From Gallionellaceae bacterium (GTDB taxonomy: Bacteria; Pseudomonadota; Gammaproteobacteria; Burkholderiales; Gallionellaceae), in assembly GCA_009773615.1 (NCBI GenBank), contig WSYA01000025.1, positions 1 to 32,336 on the forward strand: DNA of 32,336 nucleotides, read 5' to 3'. The notes under the pieces were generated by a model. That model was not told the origin of the DNA, searched no databases, and worked only from the letters and a program-made list of their open reading frames with translations. How positions within the stretch are numbered: the stretch's first letter is position 1; each line of letters starts with the position of its first letter. Both the position numbers and the translations under genes were made by a program. Shown piece after piece: positions 23,608 through 32,336 of this stretch.

Positions 23608-23861
23608 ACATTGTGGACTAATCCGACAGGTGTGTGCAAATGTCTCAGTTGTGCCGTTCCAGACGGTCACGCACACCTCGGGGAGTGCCCAGTTTTCGGC
23701 CGGGGAGACGCTGGCGATTTGCTTAAAGCTGCCTCGGTTGGGTCTGTTGGAAGGTCTGCTTCAATATTTTGAATTCACACTTACACCCTTGGTCGGCCAA
23801 TGACAACTCGTAATCCGTTGCCCTAAATTGGTCGGCCAGATTCTGTAAATTTGCGGGAGGC
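23608..23861. other. Non-coding stretch between acpS repeat and LysR gene
   Basis: No gene with a start is visible. A minus-strand frame at 23760-23596 is open for 54 codons with a protein-like segment (SPAENWALPEVCVTVWNG) but no start codon, so it may be a decayed fragment. The 11-base sequence TTGGTCGGCCA occurs twice (23789-23799 and 23828-23838), just after the LysR gene end. Confidence 0.35.
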
Positions 23862-24743
23862 TCACAATTTCCTCAGTAAAGCCACCGCTGTTTTAATTTC
23901 CGATTTGTGCCGATTCACTTTGCGCGTTGCAGCCCAAAGATCGTTCACTACTGGGGCATCCGGTTGCCACAGCACTTTGAACTGCTTCTCCTTCAGGGCG
24001 GTAGCGCACAAGTAACGCGGCAGCACGGTAACCCCCATTCCCAGTTCTACTGCCTTGCGCATTAACAGCAGGTTGGGAATGGTCATGCGGGGTTCGATGG
24101 CAGGCCGATGGCGGAATGCGACATGCCAGAAGCGGCGAATTATGGGTAACTCGGCGGCATAACTGATCCAGTTCTGTTTCAGCAGAAAATGTTCAAGTTC
24201 TCGACTTGCTACTTTGTGCAACTTGCGCGGAAGCTTAAGTTCCATCGGGGCAACAAGTACGAATTCCTCGCTGCCGATCTTCACATAATCCAGTTCCTTG
24301 TTACCAAGGTGCTGGCTGGCAATCACCAGATCGAGCCTGCCTTGCGAAAGCGCCTCGATGAGCGTATCGGTATTTCCCAGCTCGACTTGTAAGCCCAATG
24401 ACGCAGTACTCAAACGTTCCAGCGCAATTTCGCCGAAATATTCCTGCGGCGCGCCAATACGCAAGGTGGGAAAGGCCGTTGCAAGTGGTGGTCTCATGTG
24501 TTGCGACAAGTTCTCAAGCCCATCCACGGCGGGTGCAAGGCGGCTATATAACTGCTGGCCTGCTTCGGTGGGGATCATCTTGCGTGCCGTGCGCTGGAAA
24601 AGCGGTTGCTGCATCACCGCTTCCAGCGTGGCGATGTGCTGGCTGATGGCAGGCTGCGTCAGCGACCTGGCATCGGCGGCGGCGGTTACCGTGCCGCTGC
24701 GGTAAACGGCGATAAAACTGCGATACCACTCGAAATTAACCAT
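23862..24743 (-). CDS. LysR-family transcriptional regulator
   Basis: The 293-residue protein has an N-terminal winged helix-turn-helix (about residues 5-65). Its hallmarks are FIAVYRSGTVTAAADARSLT, then QPAISQHIATLEAVMQQPLF and RTARKMIPTEAG. An effector-binding domain follows at about 90-290 (RIGAPQEYFGEIALERL; GRLDLVIASQHLG; GMGVTVLPRYLC). It is transcribed away from the DJ-1/PEBP pair over a 126-base gap, the usual LysR arrangement, so those genes are the likely targets. The effector is unknown. No strong ribosome-binding site precedes ATG 24743. Confidence 0.92.
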   Translation of the reverse strand: MVNFEWYRSFIAVYRSGTVTAAADARSLTQPAISQHIATLEAVMQQPLFQRTARKMIPTEAGQQLYSRLAPAVDGLENLSQHMRPPLATAFPTLRIGAPQEYFGEIALERLSTASLGLQVELGNTDTLIEALSQGRLDLVIASQHLGNKELDYVKIGSEEFVLVAPMELKLPRKLHKVASRELEHFLLKQNWISYAAELPIIRRFWHVAFRHRPAIEPRMTIPNLLLMRKAVELGMGVTVLPRYLCATALKEKQFKVLWQPDAPVVNDLWAATRKVNRHKSEIKTAVALLRKL

Positions 24744-24770
24744 AAATAAATTTATCTAATCACAGAAAAT

Positions 24771-24788
24771 ATATAATTTTAATTATAT
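24771..24788. promoter_or_regulatory. Palindrome in the LysR / DJ-1 divergent region
   Basis: ATATAATT-tt-AATTATAT is a perfect 8-base inverted repeat with a two-base centre. Its position in the divergent gap, 28 bases before the lysR start, makes it a candidate LysR operator. Its AT-only composition could equally reflect a promoter -10 region. Confidence 0.35.
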
Positions 24789-24813
24789 TGCGAAACGGCC
24801 TATTGTGGCATCA

Positions 24814-24842
24814 GGAAGACGGGGGGAAATTTCCCGGCTTCC
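24814..24842 (+). promoter_or_regulatory. Hairpin in the DJ-1 gene leader
   Basis: GGAAG (24814-24818) pairs with CTTCC (24838-24842) and encloses the perfect palindrome GGGAAATTTCCC (24824-24835). It ends 27 bases before the start codon. The same GGAAATTTCC core, also within an outer stem, occurs in the bufferin leader. Confidence 0.35.
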
Positions 24843-24869
24843 GAAAATCCCAATTTCAAGGAGACATCA

Positions 24870-25541
24870 ATGAGCACAGCAAAAGCAATACTATTCATTA
24901 TCACCAGCTTCAGCGACATGGGCGCAGGCGACCAAACAGGCCTGTGGCTGGAGGAGTTCGCCATCCCATATTTGGAGTTCAAGAAGCATGGATACAGGAT
25001 CACCGTCGCCAGTATCAAGGGCGGACGGTCGCCGATCGATCCGCGCAGCGCAGCTGACGTTGCACAAAAACAAGAATGGCACGATGCACTCGCAGCGTTG
25101 GAGCACACCGTGCCAGTAACCTCGGTCGATGCTGCACAGTTCGATGCCGTATTCGTTCCGGGTGGCCACGGCACCATGTTTGACCTGCCTAACAACCCGG
25201 ATACGGGCAAGCTGCTGGCACGCTTTGCCTCATCAAACAAAGTGGTCGCTTCCGTGTGCCATGGTCCGGCCGTGTTCGTGGGCGTGAAACTCGACGACGG
25301 GTCGTACCTCGTAGCAGGCAAAAAACTGACCAGTTTCACCAATCAGGAAGAAGGCGCCGCTGGACTGCAAAGCAAAATGCCCTTTCTGCTGGAAACACGC
25401 TTGCGCGAACAAGGTGCGTCGTTCGTTGCACAACCCAACTGGGCGGATCATGTCGAGATTGATGGCAAGCTCATCACCGGACAAAATCCTCAGTCCAGCC
25501 GCAGTGCAGCGTTGGCAGTTATTCAGGCACTTAGCCATTAA
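24870..25541 (+). CDS. DJ-1/PfpI family protein (class I glutamine amidotransferase-like)
   Basis: The 223-residue protein has the DJ-1/PfpI fold with a likely nucleophile Cys130 in VASVCHGPAVF (nucleophile elbow), His131, and an acidic residue in GLWLEEF (Glu28 or Glu29). FVPGGHGTMFDLPNN is the other family motif. The pattern is closest to the Hsp31/glyoxalase III-like group, which detoxifies methylglyoxal or acts as a redox chaperone, but the exact reaction is not certain. AAGGAG precedes ATG 24870. It is divergent from the LysR gene and 15 bases before the PEBP gene, so likely the first gene of a LysR-controlled pair for reactive-carbonyl or oxidative stress. Confidence 0.88.
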   Translation: MSTAKAILFIITSFSDMGAGDQTGLWLEEFAIPYLEFKKHGYRITVASIKGGRSPIDPRSAADVAQKQEWHDALAALEHTVPVTSVDAAQFDAVFVPGGHGTMFDLPNNPDTGKLLARFASSNKVVASVCHGPAVFVGVKLDDGSYLVAGKKLTSFTNQEEGAAGLQSKMPFLLETRLREQGASFVAQPNWADHVEIDGKLITGQNPQSSRSAALAVIQALSH

Positions 25542-25556
25542 CCAAGGAGATACACC

Positions 25557-26069
25557 ATGAAGCAAGCCCTGATCGCAATTTTTACCCTCTTCGTTTCCAC
25601 AGCTCATGCCGAGGGGGCACTTCGTGCCAGTCTTGCCGATGCAGCCTGGGACGGCAACAAGATTCCTGCCGGACAACAATGTGCCCGTTTCGGTGGCAAA
25701 GGCGCAACTCCGGTCATCAAGGTCGAACAAATCCCGGTGGGCGCGAACGCACTGGTTATTGAATTCAGCGACCTGACCTACCAGCCCATGAACAATGGTG
25801 GTCACGGCAAAATTGCCTATCGTATTGCCAGTGGCAGCAAACAGACAACGATTCCCTCTGTCGCCGGACACAGCTTCGACTTGCCCTCTGGCTTTTTCCT
25901 GATTGAAGCGCAACGTGCCCCAAGCTGGGATAAGGCAGGAGCTTACCTCCCCCCTTGTTCTGGCGGAAAAGGTAATACCTACGTGGTTACCGTCAAAGCG
26001 GTGAAGGAAGTAGATGGCAAGATAAGTACCTCCTTGGCCGAGACGACTGTCAAAATTGGGCTGTATTGA
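25557..26069 (+). CDS. Exported YbhB/PEBP-family protein
   Basis: This 170-residue protein has a Sec signal (MKQALIAIFTLFVSTAHA, about residues 1-18) and a phosphatidylethanolamine-binding protein domain. The hallmark regions are LVIEFSDLTYQPMNNGGHGK and a C-terminal LPPCSGGKGNTYVVTVKAV that corresponds to the family GPxPPxGxHxYxF motif. Ligand and partner are unknown in bacteria. Two cysteines, at about residues 41 and 130, could form a disulfide in the periplasm. AAGGAG precedes the ATG. It is probably co-transcribed with the DJ-1 gene. Confidence 0.85.
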   Translation: MKQALIAIFTLFVSTAHAEGALRASLADAAWDGNKIPAGQQCARFGGKGATPVIKVEQIPVGANALVIEFSDLTYQPMNNGGHGKIAYRIASGSKQTTIPSVAGHSFDLPSGFFLIEAQRAPSWDKAGAYLPPCSGGKGNTYVVTVKAVKEVDGKISTSLAETTVKIGLY

Positions 26070-26091
26070 ATACGGTGGTGCAGAAACAGAA

Positions 26092-26126
26092 CAGGTCTGG
26101 CAGAAAAGCGCTTTCTGCCAGACCTG
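26092..26126. terminator. Long perfect-arm hairpin after the PEBP gene
   Basis: CAGGTCTGGCAGAAA (26092-26106) pairs with TTTCTGCCAGACCTG (26112-26126), a 15-bp stem. There is no T run on either strand, so it may act as an RNA 3' end stabiliser or be the end of an element rather than a simple intrinsic terminator. Confidence 0.5.
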
Positions 26127-26242
26127 CGTACTCCGGTAATTTTGATCAGTTAATCCTTCGATATGCGAACTCAGTCCTATCCTGCTTTGCAGTCGGCAGG
26201 TCACTGAGCACTACCCCGACAGAATGCCCCGTGGTATTTCTG

Positions 26243-26416
26243 CTAAAGACTAGGTGCCAAATCGCGCCCATCACCAGAAGCCAGCAGATTGCTTAACTGC
26301 ACGTCACTCTTAAGGTCTGTCGAACGACCGGTTTCGAGAAATTCGATAGAACGCTTCAGGTCGGTTTGAGACGTTCGCCACACATCCACGATAGCCACTT
26401 GCAAGACATTCGATTC
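26243..26416 (-). pseudogene. Possible small or decayed ORF of unknown identity
   Basis: A minus-strand frame is open from 26416 to a TAG at 26245-26243. A GTG at 26398 would give 51 residues beginning VAIVDVWRTSQTDLKR, with RSTDLKSDVQLSNLLASGD further on. Another frame on the same strand (26420 to 26310) also reads 36 residues from ATG. No ribosome-binding site and no family is recognised. It may be a repeat element whose translation only looks protein-like. Confidence 0.2.
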
Positions 26417-26526
26417 TCATCACCTAGGATTTATATCGGCAGCAAGTTTACGATTTGCAACGCCGTCTAATGCGACTAACCTCCTTTAGTGCCAACAAGC
26501 AAGCTCGGCTTTTCCGCCAAAAGCTT

Positions 26527-26532
26527 TATAAT
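26527..26532 (+). promoter_or_regulatory. Candidate -10 element for nagZ
   Basis: A consensus TATAAT lies 53 bases before the nagZ ATG. No convincing -35 hexamer is seen at normal spacing. Confidence 0.4.
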
Positions 26533-26585
26533 CCACCGCGTTGTTGTATCTCTATTTTTCAGATTAAACCAATCGTGGAGTGTTT

Positions 26586-27635
26586 ATGGGCATTGGGCCA
26601 GTGATGCTGGATGTGGTGGGCAAATCGCTTACCGCAGAGGATGAAAAACGTTTGCGTCACCCCCTTGTGGGTGGGGTGATTTTGTTTGCGCGCAATTACG
26701 AATCGCCGTGCCAACTGGCGGAGCTGACGGCGAGTATCCGTGCCGTGCGCACGCCGCCGTTACTGATCTCTGTGGATCATGAGGGCGGGCGGGTGCAGCG
26801 TTTCCGCGAGGGCTTTACCAAGATTCCGCCGATGCGCGAGCTGGGCACATTATGGGATGCGCATCCCAAAAAGGCGCGGCATCTGGCGGAACAGACTGGC
26901 TGGGTGCTGGCGGCGGAGTTGCGCGCGCAGGGGGTGGATTTCAGTTTTACTCCAGTGCTGGATGTGGACTACGGCGCTAGCTCTGTGATCGGCGACCGCG
27001 CTTTTCACGCCGAGCCGCAGGCCATTGCCGAACTGGCGCACAGCCTGATGGTGGGCATGAAGAGGGCGGGCATGGCGACGGTGGGCAAGCATTTTCCGGG
27101 ACACGGCTTCGTCAAAGCAGACTCGCATCTGGAGATTCCCGTGGACGAACGCGACTTCGCCGACATCGAGATGTGCGACTTGATCCCGTTCCGCCAGATG
27201 GTGGATTTCGGTCTGACGGCAGTGATGCCCGCGCATGTGATTTACCCCAAGGTTGATCCGCATCCGGCGGGCTTTTCCAAGGTGTGGTTGAAAGATATTC
27301 TGCGCGGCGAGCTGGGCTTCGAGGGCTGTATCTTCAGCGACGATCTGAGCATGGAAGGCGCGACGGTGGCGGGCGGCATCGTGCAGCGCGCCGAAGCTGC
27401 GCTGAATGCCGGTGTCGATATGGTGCTGGTGTGCAACAAGCCGGAGTCGGCGGACGAGCTATTGGAGGGTTTGGTGTGGGAGATGTCCGCTACCAGCAAG
27501 GCACGTCTGGCGCACATGCGCGGCCACGGACATCCCGATACGCTGGTGCAGCTGCACGAGAAGGCGGAATACGTGAAAGCGCTGCATGAGATTGCGGGCA
27601 TCGGCAGCAGTAGCGGCGAGTTGGCTCTAGTATAA
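26586..27635 (+). CDS. nagZ: Beta-N-acetylhexosaminidase NagZ
   Basis: This cytoplasmic glycoside hydrolase of family 3 removes N-acetylglucosamine from anhydromuropeptides in cell wall recycling. The 349-residue length is normal. The single-domain NagZ signature is clear: [14 protein letters not shown] from Lys168, and [10 protein letters not shown] with Asp252/Asp253, where the nucleophile Asp lies. [13 protein letters not shown] is the substrate loop. I chose ATG 26586 because GGAG lies five bases upstream; a GTG at 26580 would overlap that site. In many betaproteobacteria nagZ follows acpS directly, but here three genes lie between them. Confidence 0.95.
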   Translation: MGIGPVMLDVVGKSLTAEDEKRLRHPLVGGVILFARNYESPCQLAELTASIRAVRTPPLLISVDHEGGRVQRFREGFTKIPPMRELGTLWDAHPKKARHLAEQTGWVLAAELRAQGVDFSFTPVLDVDYGASSVIGDRAFHAEPQAIAELAHSLMVGMKRAGMATVGKHFPGHGFVKADSHLEIPVDERDFADIEMCDLIPFRQMVDFGLTAVMPAHVIYPKVDPHPAGFSKVWLKDILRGELGFEGCIFSDDLSMEGATVAGGIVQRAEAALNAGVDMVLVCNKPESADELLEGLVWEMSATSKARLAHMRGHGHPDTLVQLHEKAEYVKALHEIAGIGSSSGELALV

Positions 27636-27666
27636 TTCTGACCATTGATTCAATCGGTGTTTTGAC

Positions 27667-28737
27667 ATGAGTGAATTGCAAATCGGTTTGTTGGCCATCG
27701 GTATTGTTGTAGTAGCTGGTGTGTACGGTTACGGCTTTTGGCAGCAAAGGCTTTATCGGCGCAAGTTCGGTGCAACTTTTAACGATCAGCGCGAAGATGC
27801 GTTGTACTCATCCGTTTCTGCAGCCAAGGGGGCGGCAGATGTGTTGATCGAGGAAGAGGTCAGTGCGTTGGAGCATGGGGAGTCGCAACGGGTCAAGCCT
27901 GACGATGAGATTTGTAGTCTGCTCGATGCGACATCGGACTACATTGTTCCCGTCAAACTGCAAAGTCCGCTCAGCAGTCATGCGCTTGCGCCCTTGTGGG
28001 GGCGGCGTTTCGATTTCGGAAAAAGCGTCAATGCCTGCGGATTGAACGCGACTTCAGGCCGTTGGGAAAGGCTCATTCCGGAAAGCCTTCCGTCCTACAG
28101 CGAGTTCAAGATCGGTTTGCAGCTGGCTGACCGCACGGGTCAGGTGAGCGAAGCGCGGCTGACGGATTTTCACGAAGTATTGCGCGATATCGGCGAGCAG
28201 TTACAGGCGGAGGTCGTGTTTCCATCTATGGAGGATGCGCTCAAACAGGCGAGGCTGCTGGATGAGTTTTGTGCCGAAGTAGACCAGATGATCGGCCTCA
28301 ATATTCTGCCCGGCGGCGACCGTTTATTGTTTGGCAGCGAGATTGCACGGGTGGCGGAGCAGCACGGTATGACGTTGCAGACTGATGGTGCATTTCATCT
28401 GCTCGATGCGCACGGGCTGACCCTGTTCACTCTGAACAATATGGATATCAACATTCCTTTTCAGCATCACACGCTCACACAGATGCGCGTGCAAGGGCTG
28501 ACTTTGTTGCTGGACGTGCCGCGCGTGGAGCGCCCCTCGCACCGTTTTGATGAGATGGCCGTGTTGGCACGCGAACTGGCTTTGGATTTGCGCGCCGGAC
28601 TGGTGGACGACCATCGCGTTTCGTTGGGCGATGCGGCCATTGCCCAAATACGCGGGCAAGTCGTCGCGGTTGAAAACCGTATGCTGGCCGGCAAAATCGT
28701 TCCGGGTAGCGCCCAAGCCCTCCGACTGTTTTCTTAG
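27667..28737 (+). CDS. zipA: Cell division protein ZipA-like
   Basis: The 356-residue protein starts with one membrane helix (about residues 5-25, LQIGLLAIGIVVVAGVYGYG). A charged variable linker follows, and then a C-terminal FtsZ-binding domain at about 215-350 (LNILPGGDRLLFGSEIARVA; FTLNNMDINIPFQHHTLT; GLTLLLDVPRVERP). ZipA tethers FtsZ to the inner membrane. The linker is less Pro/Gln-rich than in E. coli, as is usual for beta-proteobacterial forms. It abuts ligA with no gap (stop 28735-28737, ligA ATG 28738), a conserved pairing that supports the call. Confidence 0.88.
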   Translation: MSELQIGLLAIGIVVVAGVYGYGFWQQRLYRRKFGATFNDQREDALYSSVSAAKGAADVLIEEEVSALEHGESQRVKPDDEICSLLDATSDYIVPVKLQSPLSSHALAPLWGRRFDFGKSVNACGLNATSGRWERLIPESLPSYSEFKIGLQLADRTGQVSEARLTDFHEVLRDIGEQLQAEVVFPSMEDALKQARLLDEFCAEVDQMIGLNILPGGDRLLFGSEIARVAEQHGMTLQTDGAFHLLDAHGLTLFTLNNMDINIPFQHHTLTQMRVQGLTLLLDVPRVERPSHRFDEMAVLARELALDLRAGLVDDHRVSLGDAAIAQIRGQVVAVENRMLAGKIVPGSAQALRLFS

Positions 28738-31621
<2,884 letters not shown>

Positions 31622-31625
<4 letters not shown>

Positions 31626-32167
31626 TTTCCAGTCTGGAAGCGCGCGATATTTTGAGCAATGCCGAACTGCTCTTTACAGGCGAGCAGGTGACTGCTGCCG
31701 TGCATCTTGTCGCCCGGGAGATCAATGCGACGTTGGCCGACGAACATCCCTTGGTGCTGTCGGTGATGGGAGGTGCTGTGGTGTTCACCGGACAACTGTT
31801 GCCCTTGCTCAACTTCCCGCTTGATTTCGATTATGTGCATGTCTCGCGCTATAGCAATGCCAAGCAGGGCGGCGAGATGAACTGGAAGGTGGCACCGCGT
31901 GAGAATGTGCGCGGCAAGGTGGTACTGGTGGTGGACGACATCCTCGACGAGGGAGAAACCATCGCCGCGATCAAGCAGCGCGTGATGGAATTGGGGGCGA
32001 TCCGTTTTTATAGCGCGGTGTTTGCGGACAAGGATAATGGCCGGGACAAACCTGTCCGTGCCGATTTTATCGGCATGACCGTGCCGGATCGTTTTGTGTT
32101 TGGGTACGGAATGGATATACACGGCGCATGGCGTAATTTGCCGGCGATTTATGCGGTAAGGGAATAA
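31622..32167 (+). CDS. hpt: Hypoxanthine-guanine phosphoribosyltransferase
   Basis: This 181-residue purine salvage enzyme has a type I phosphoribosyltransferase fold. The PRPP-binding signature is [14 protein letters not shown] with Asp105-Asp106. The N-terminal loop ([18 protein letters not shown]) and the C-terminal [17 protein letters not shown] fit HPRT. It is expected to convert hypoxanthine and/or guanine to the nucleotides; the exact base preference is not visible. It overlaps galU by four bases and is probably the last gene of the zipA-ligA-galU-hpt unit. Confidence 0.92.
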
Positions 32168-32242
32168 TGAAAAAACTGTCCACGAAAAATACGAAAGGCA
32201 CGAACAAATTCAAGAAATCTGCTCATTGTGATGCGGGCTTAA

Positions 32243-32336
32243 GGGCACCTCTAAAAATCACCCGAAATAAATGATCTGGCAAGTCATCGAAATAGTGCAG
32301 AGAAACGTTACTGAAGGATGCGATCACGAACATGGA
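32243..32336. mobile_element. Possible left end of an insertion sequence, truncated at window edge
   Basis: GGGCACCTCTAAAAATCA at 32243-32260 resembles the terminal inverted repeats of IS5/IS4-type elements (GGG-ACCTCT...). An ATG at 32333 could be the transposase start, about 90 bases inside the end, a usual distance. The other end is outside the window, so this is tentative. Between hpt and this point (32168-32242) lies a short AT-rich stretch with ACGAAA repeats and no firm gene. Confidence 0.4.

Larger units (their letters stand above)
26070..26585. other. 516-base gap with large hairpin and possible relic
   Basis: No clear gene is seen. It holds the strong inverted repeat at 26092-26126, a minus-strand frame with protein-like sequence (26416-26243) and the probable nagZ -10 element. 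The + strand frame at 26066-26296 has no recognisable features. Confidence 0.5.

Noticed and set aside
23596..23760. Minus-strand 54-codon frame between acpS and lysR as a gene
   Set aside because: There is no start codon or ribosome-binding site. It could be a decayed fragment but cannot be supported as a gene.
32167..32274. Short ORF of 35 codons overlapping the hpt stop (TAATG)
   Set aside because: Lys/Thr-rich translation driven by ACGAAA repeats, no ribosome-binding site, and it runs into the possible IS end.

Overview
The window looks like chromosome from a betaproteobacterium. Gallionellaceae or other Nitrosomonadales are my best guess, but this rests on gene content and general protein character, not on a marker gene. 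Supporting signs are the zipA-ligA pair, nearby acpS and nagZ, lplT beside alr, GTG/TTG codons as possible starts, and moderately high GC with AT-richer gaps. I saw no rRNA, tRNA, CRISPR array or complete insertion sequence.

Layout. 1-82 is the tail of an unidentified + strand gene. 114-4744 (- strand) holds a SulP anion transporter and an apparent operon lplT / CNNM-CBS protein / small lipoprotein. 4842-5903 is alr, followed by a 440-base gap with a possible gene relic. 6344-9468 (+) holds murJ, a thioredoxin-like protein and zapE. 9514-10362 (-) is an HDOD signalling protein. 10466-11643 (-) is an ECF sigma factor translationally coupled to an NrsF-type membrane anti-sigma factor. 11776-14672 (+) is msrB-dipZ-msrA, a methionine sulfoxide repair system outside the cytoplasm. 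14784-15887 is an Hpt/HD-GYP fusion.

16105-18458 is a bufferin operon: a DUF2282 precursor peptide, a DUF692 (MNIO) modifying enzyme, a DUF2063 partner and a DoxX membrane protein. It is followed by a chemoreceptor, a tiny lipoprotein, a second stand-alone bufferin-like precursor and a degenerate-GGDEF/EAL protein. 23120-27635 holds acpS, an inverted-repeat element, a divergent LysR / DJ-1 pair, a secreted PEBP protein and nagZ. 27667-32167 holds zipA, ligA, galU and hpt. The right edge may be the start of an insertion sequence.

The most interesting part is 10466-20922. Three + strand sites share the pattern GTAAC(C/T)-N16-CGAA. One lies before msrB, one before the bufferin precursor and one before the tiny lipoprotein with the second precursor downstream. 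This pattern agrees with what I recall for the SigF ECF regulon of Caulobacter, which also combines NrsF, Msr and DUF2282/DUF692/DUF2063 genes. My inference is one envelope stress regulon in which the sigma/NrsF pair senses a metal or oxidant, bufferins bind copper or a similar metal in the periplasm, and DipZ feeds electrons to exported MsrA and MsrB. The sigma operon itself seems to have a sigma70-type promoter rather than the ECF motif.
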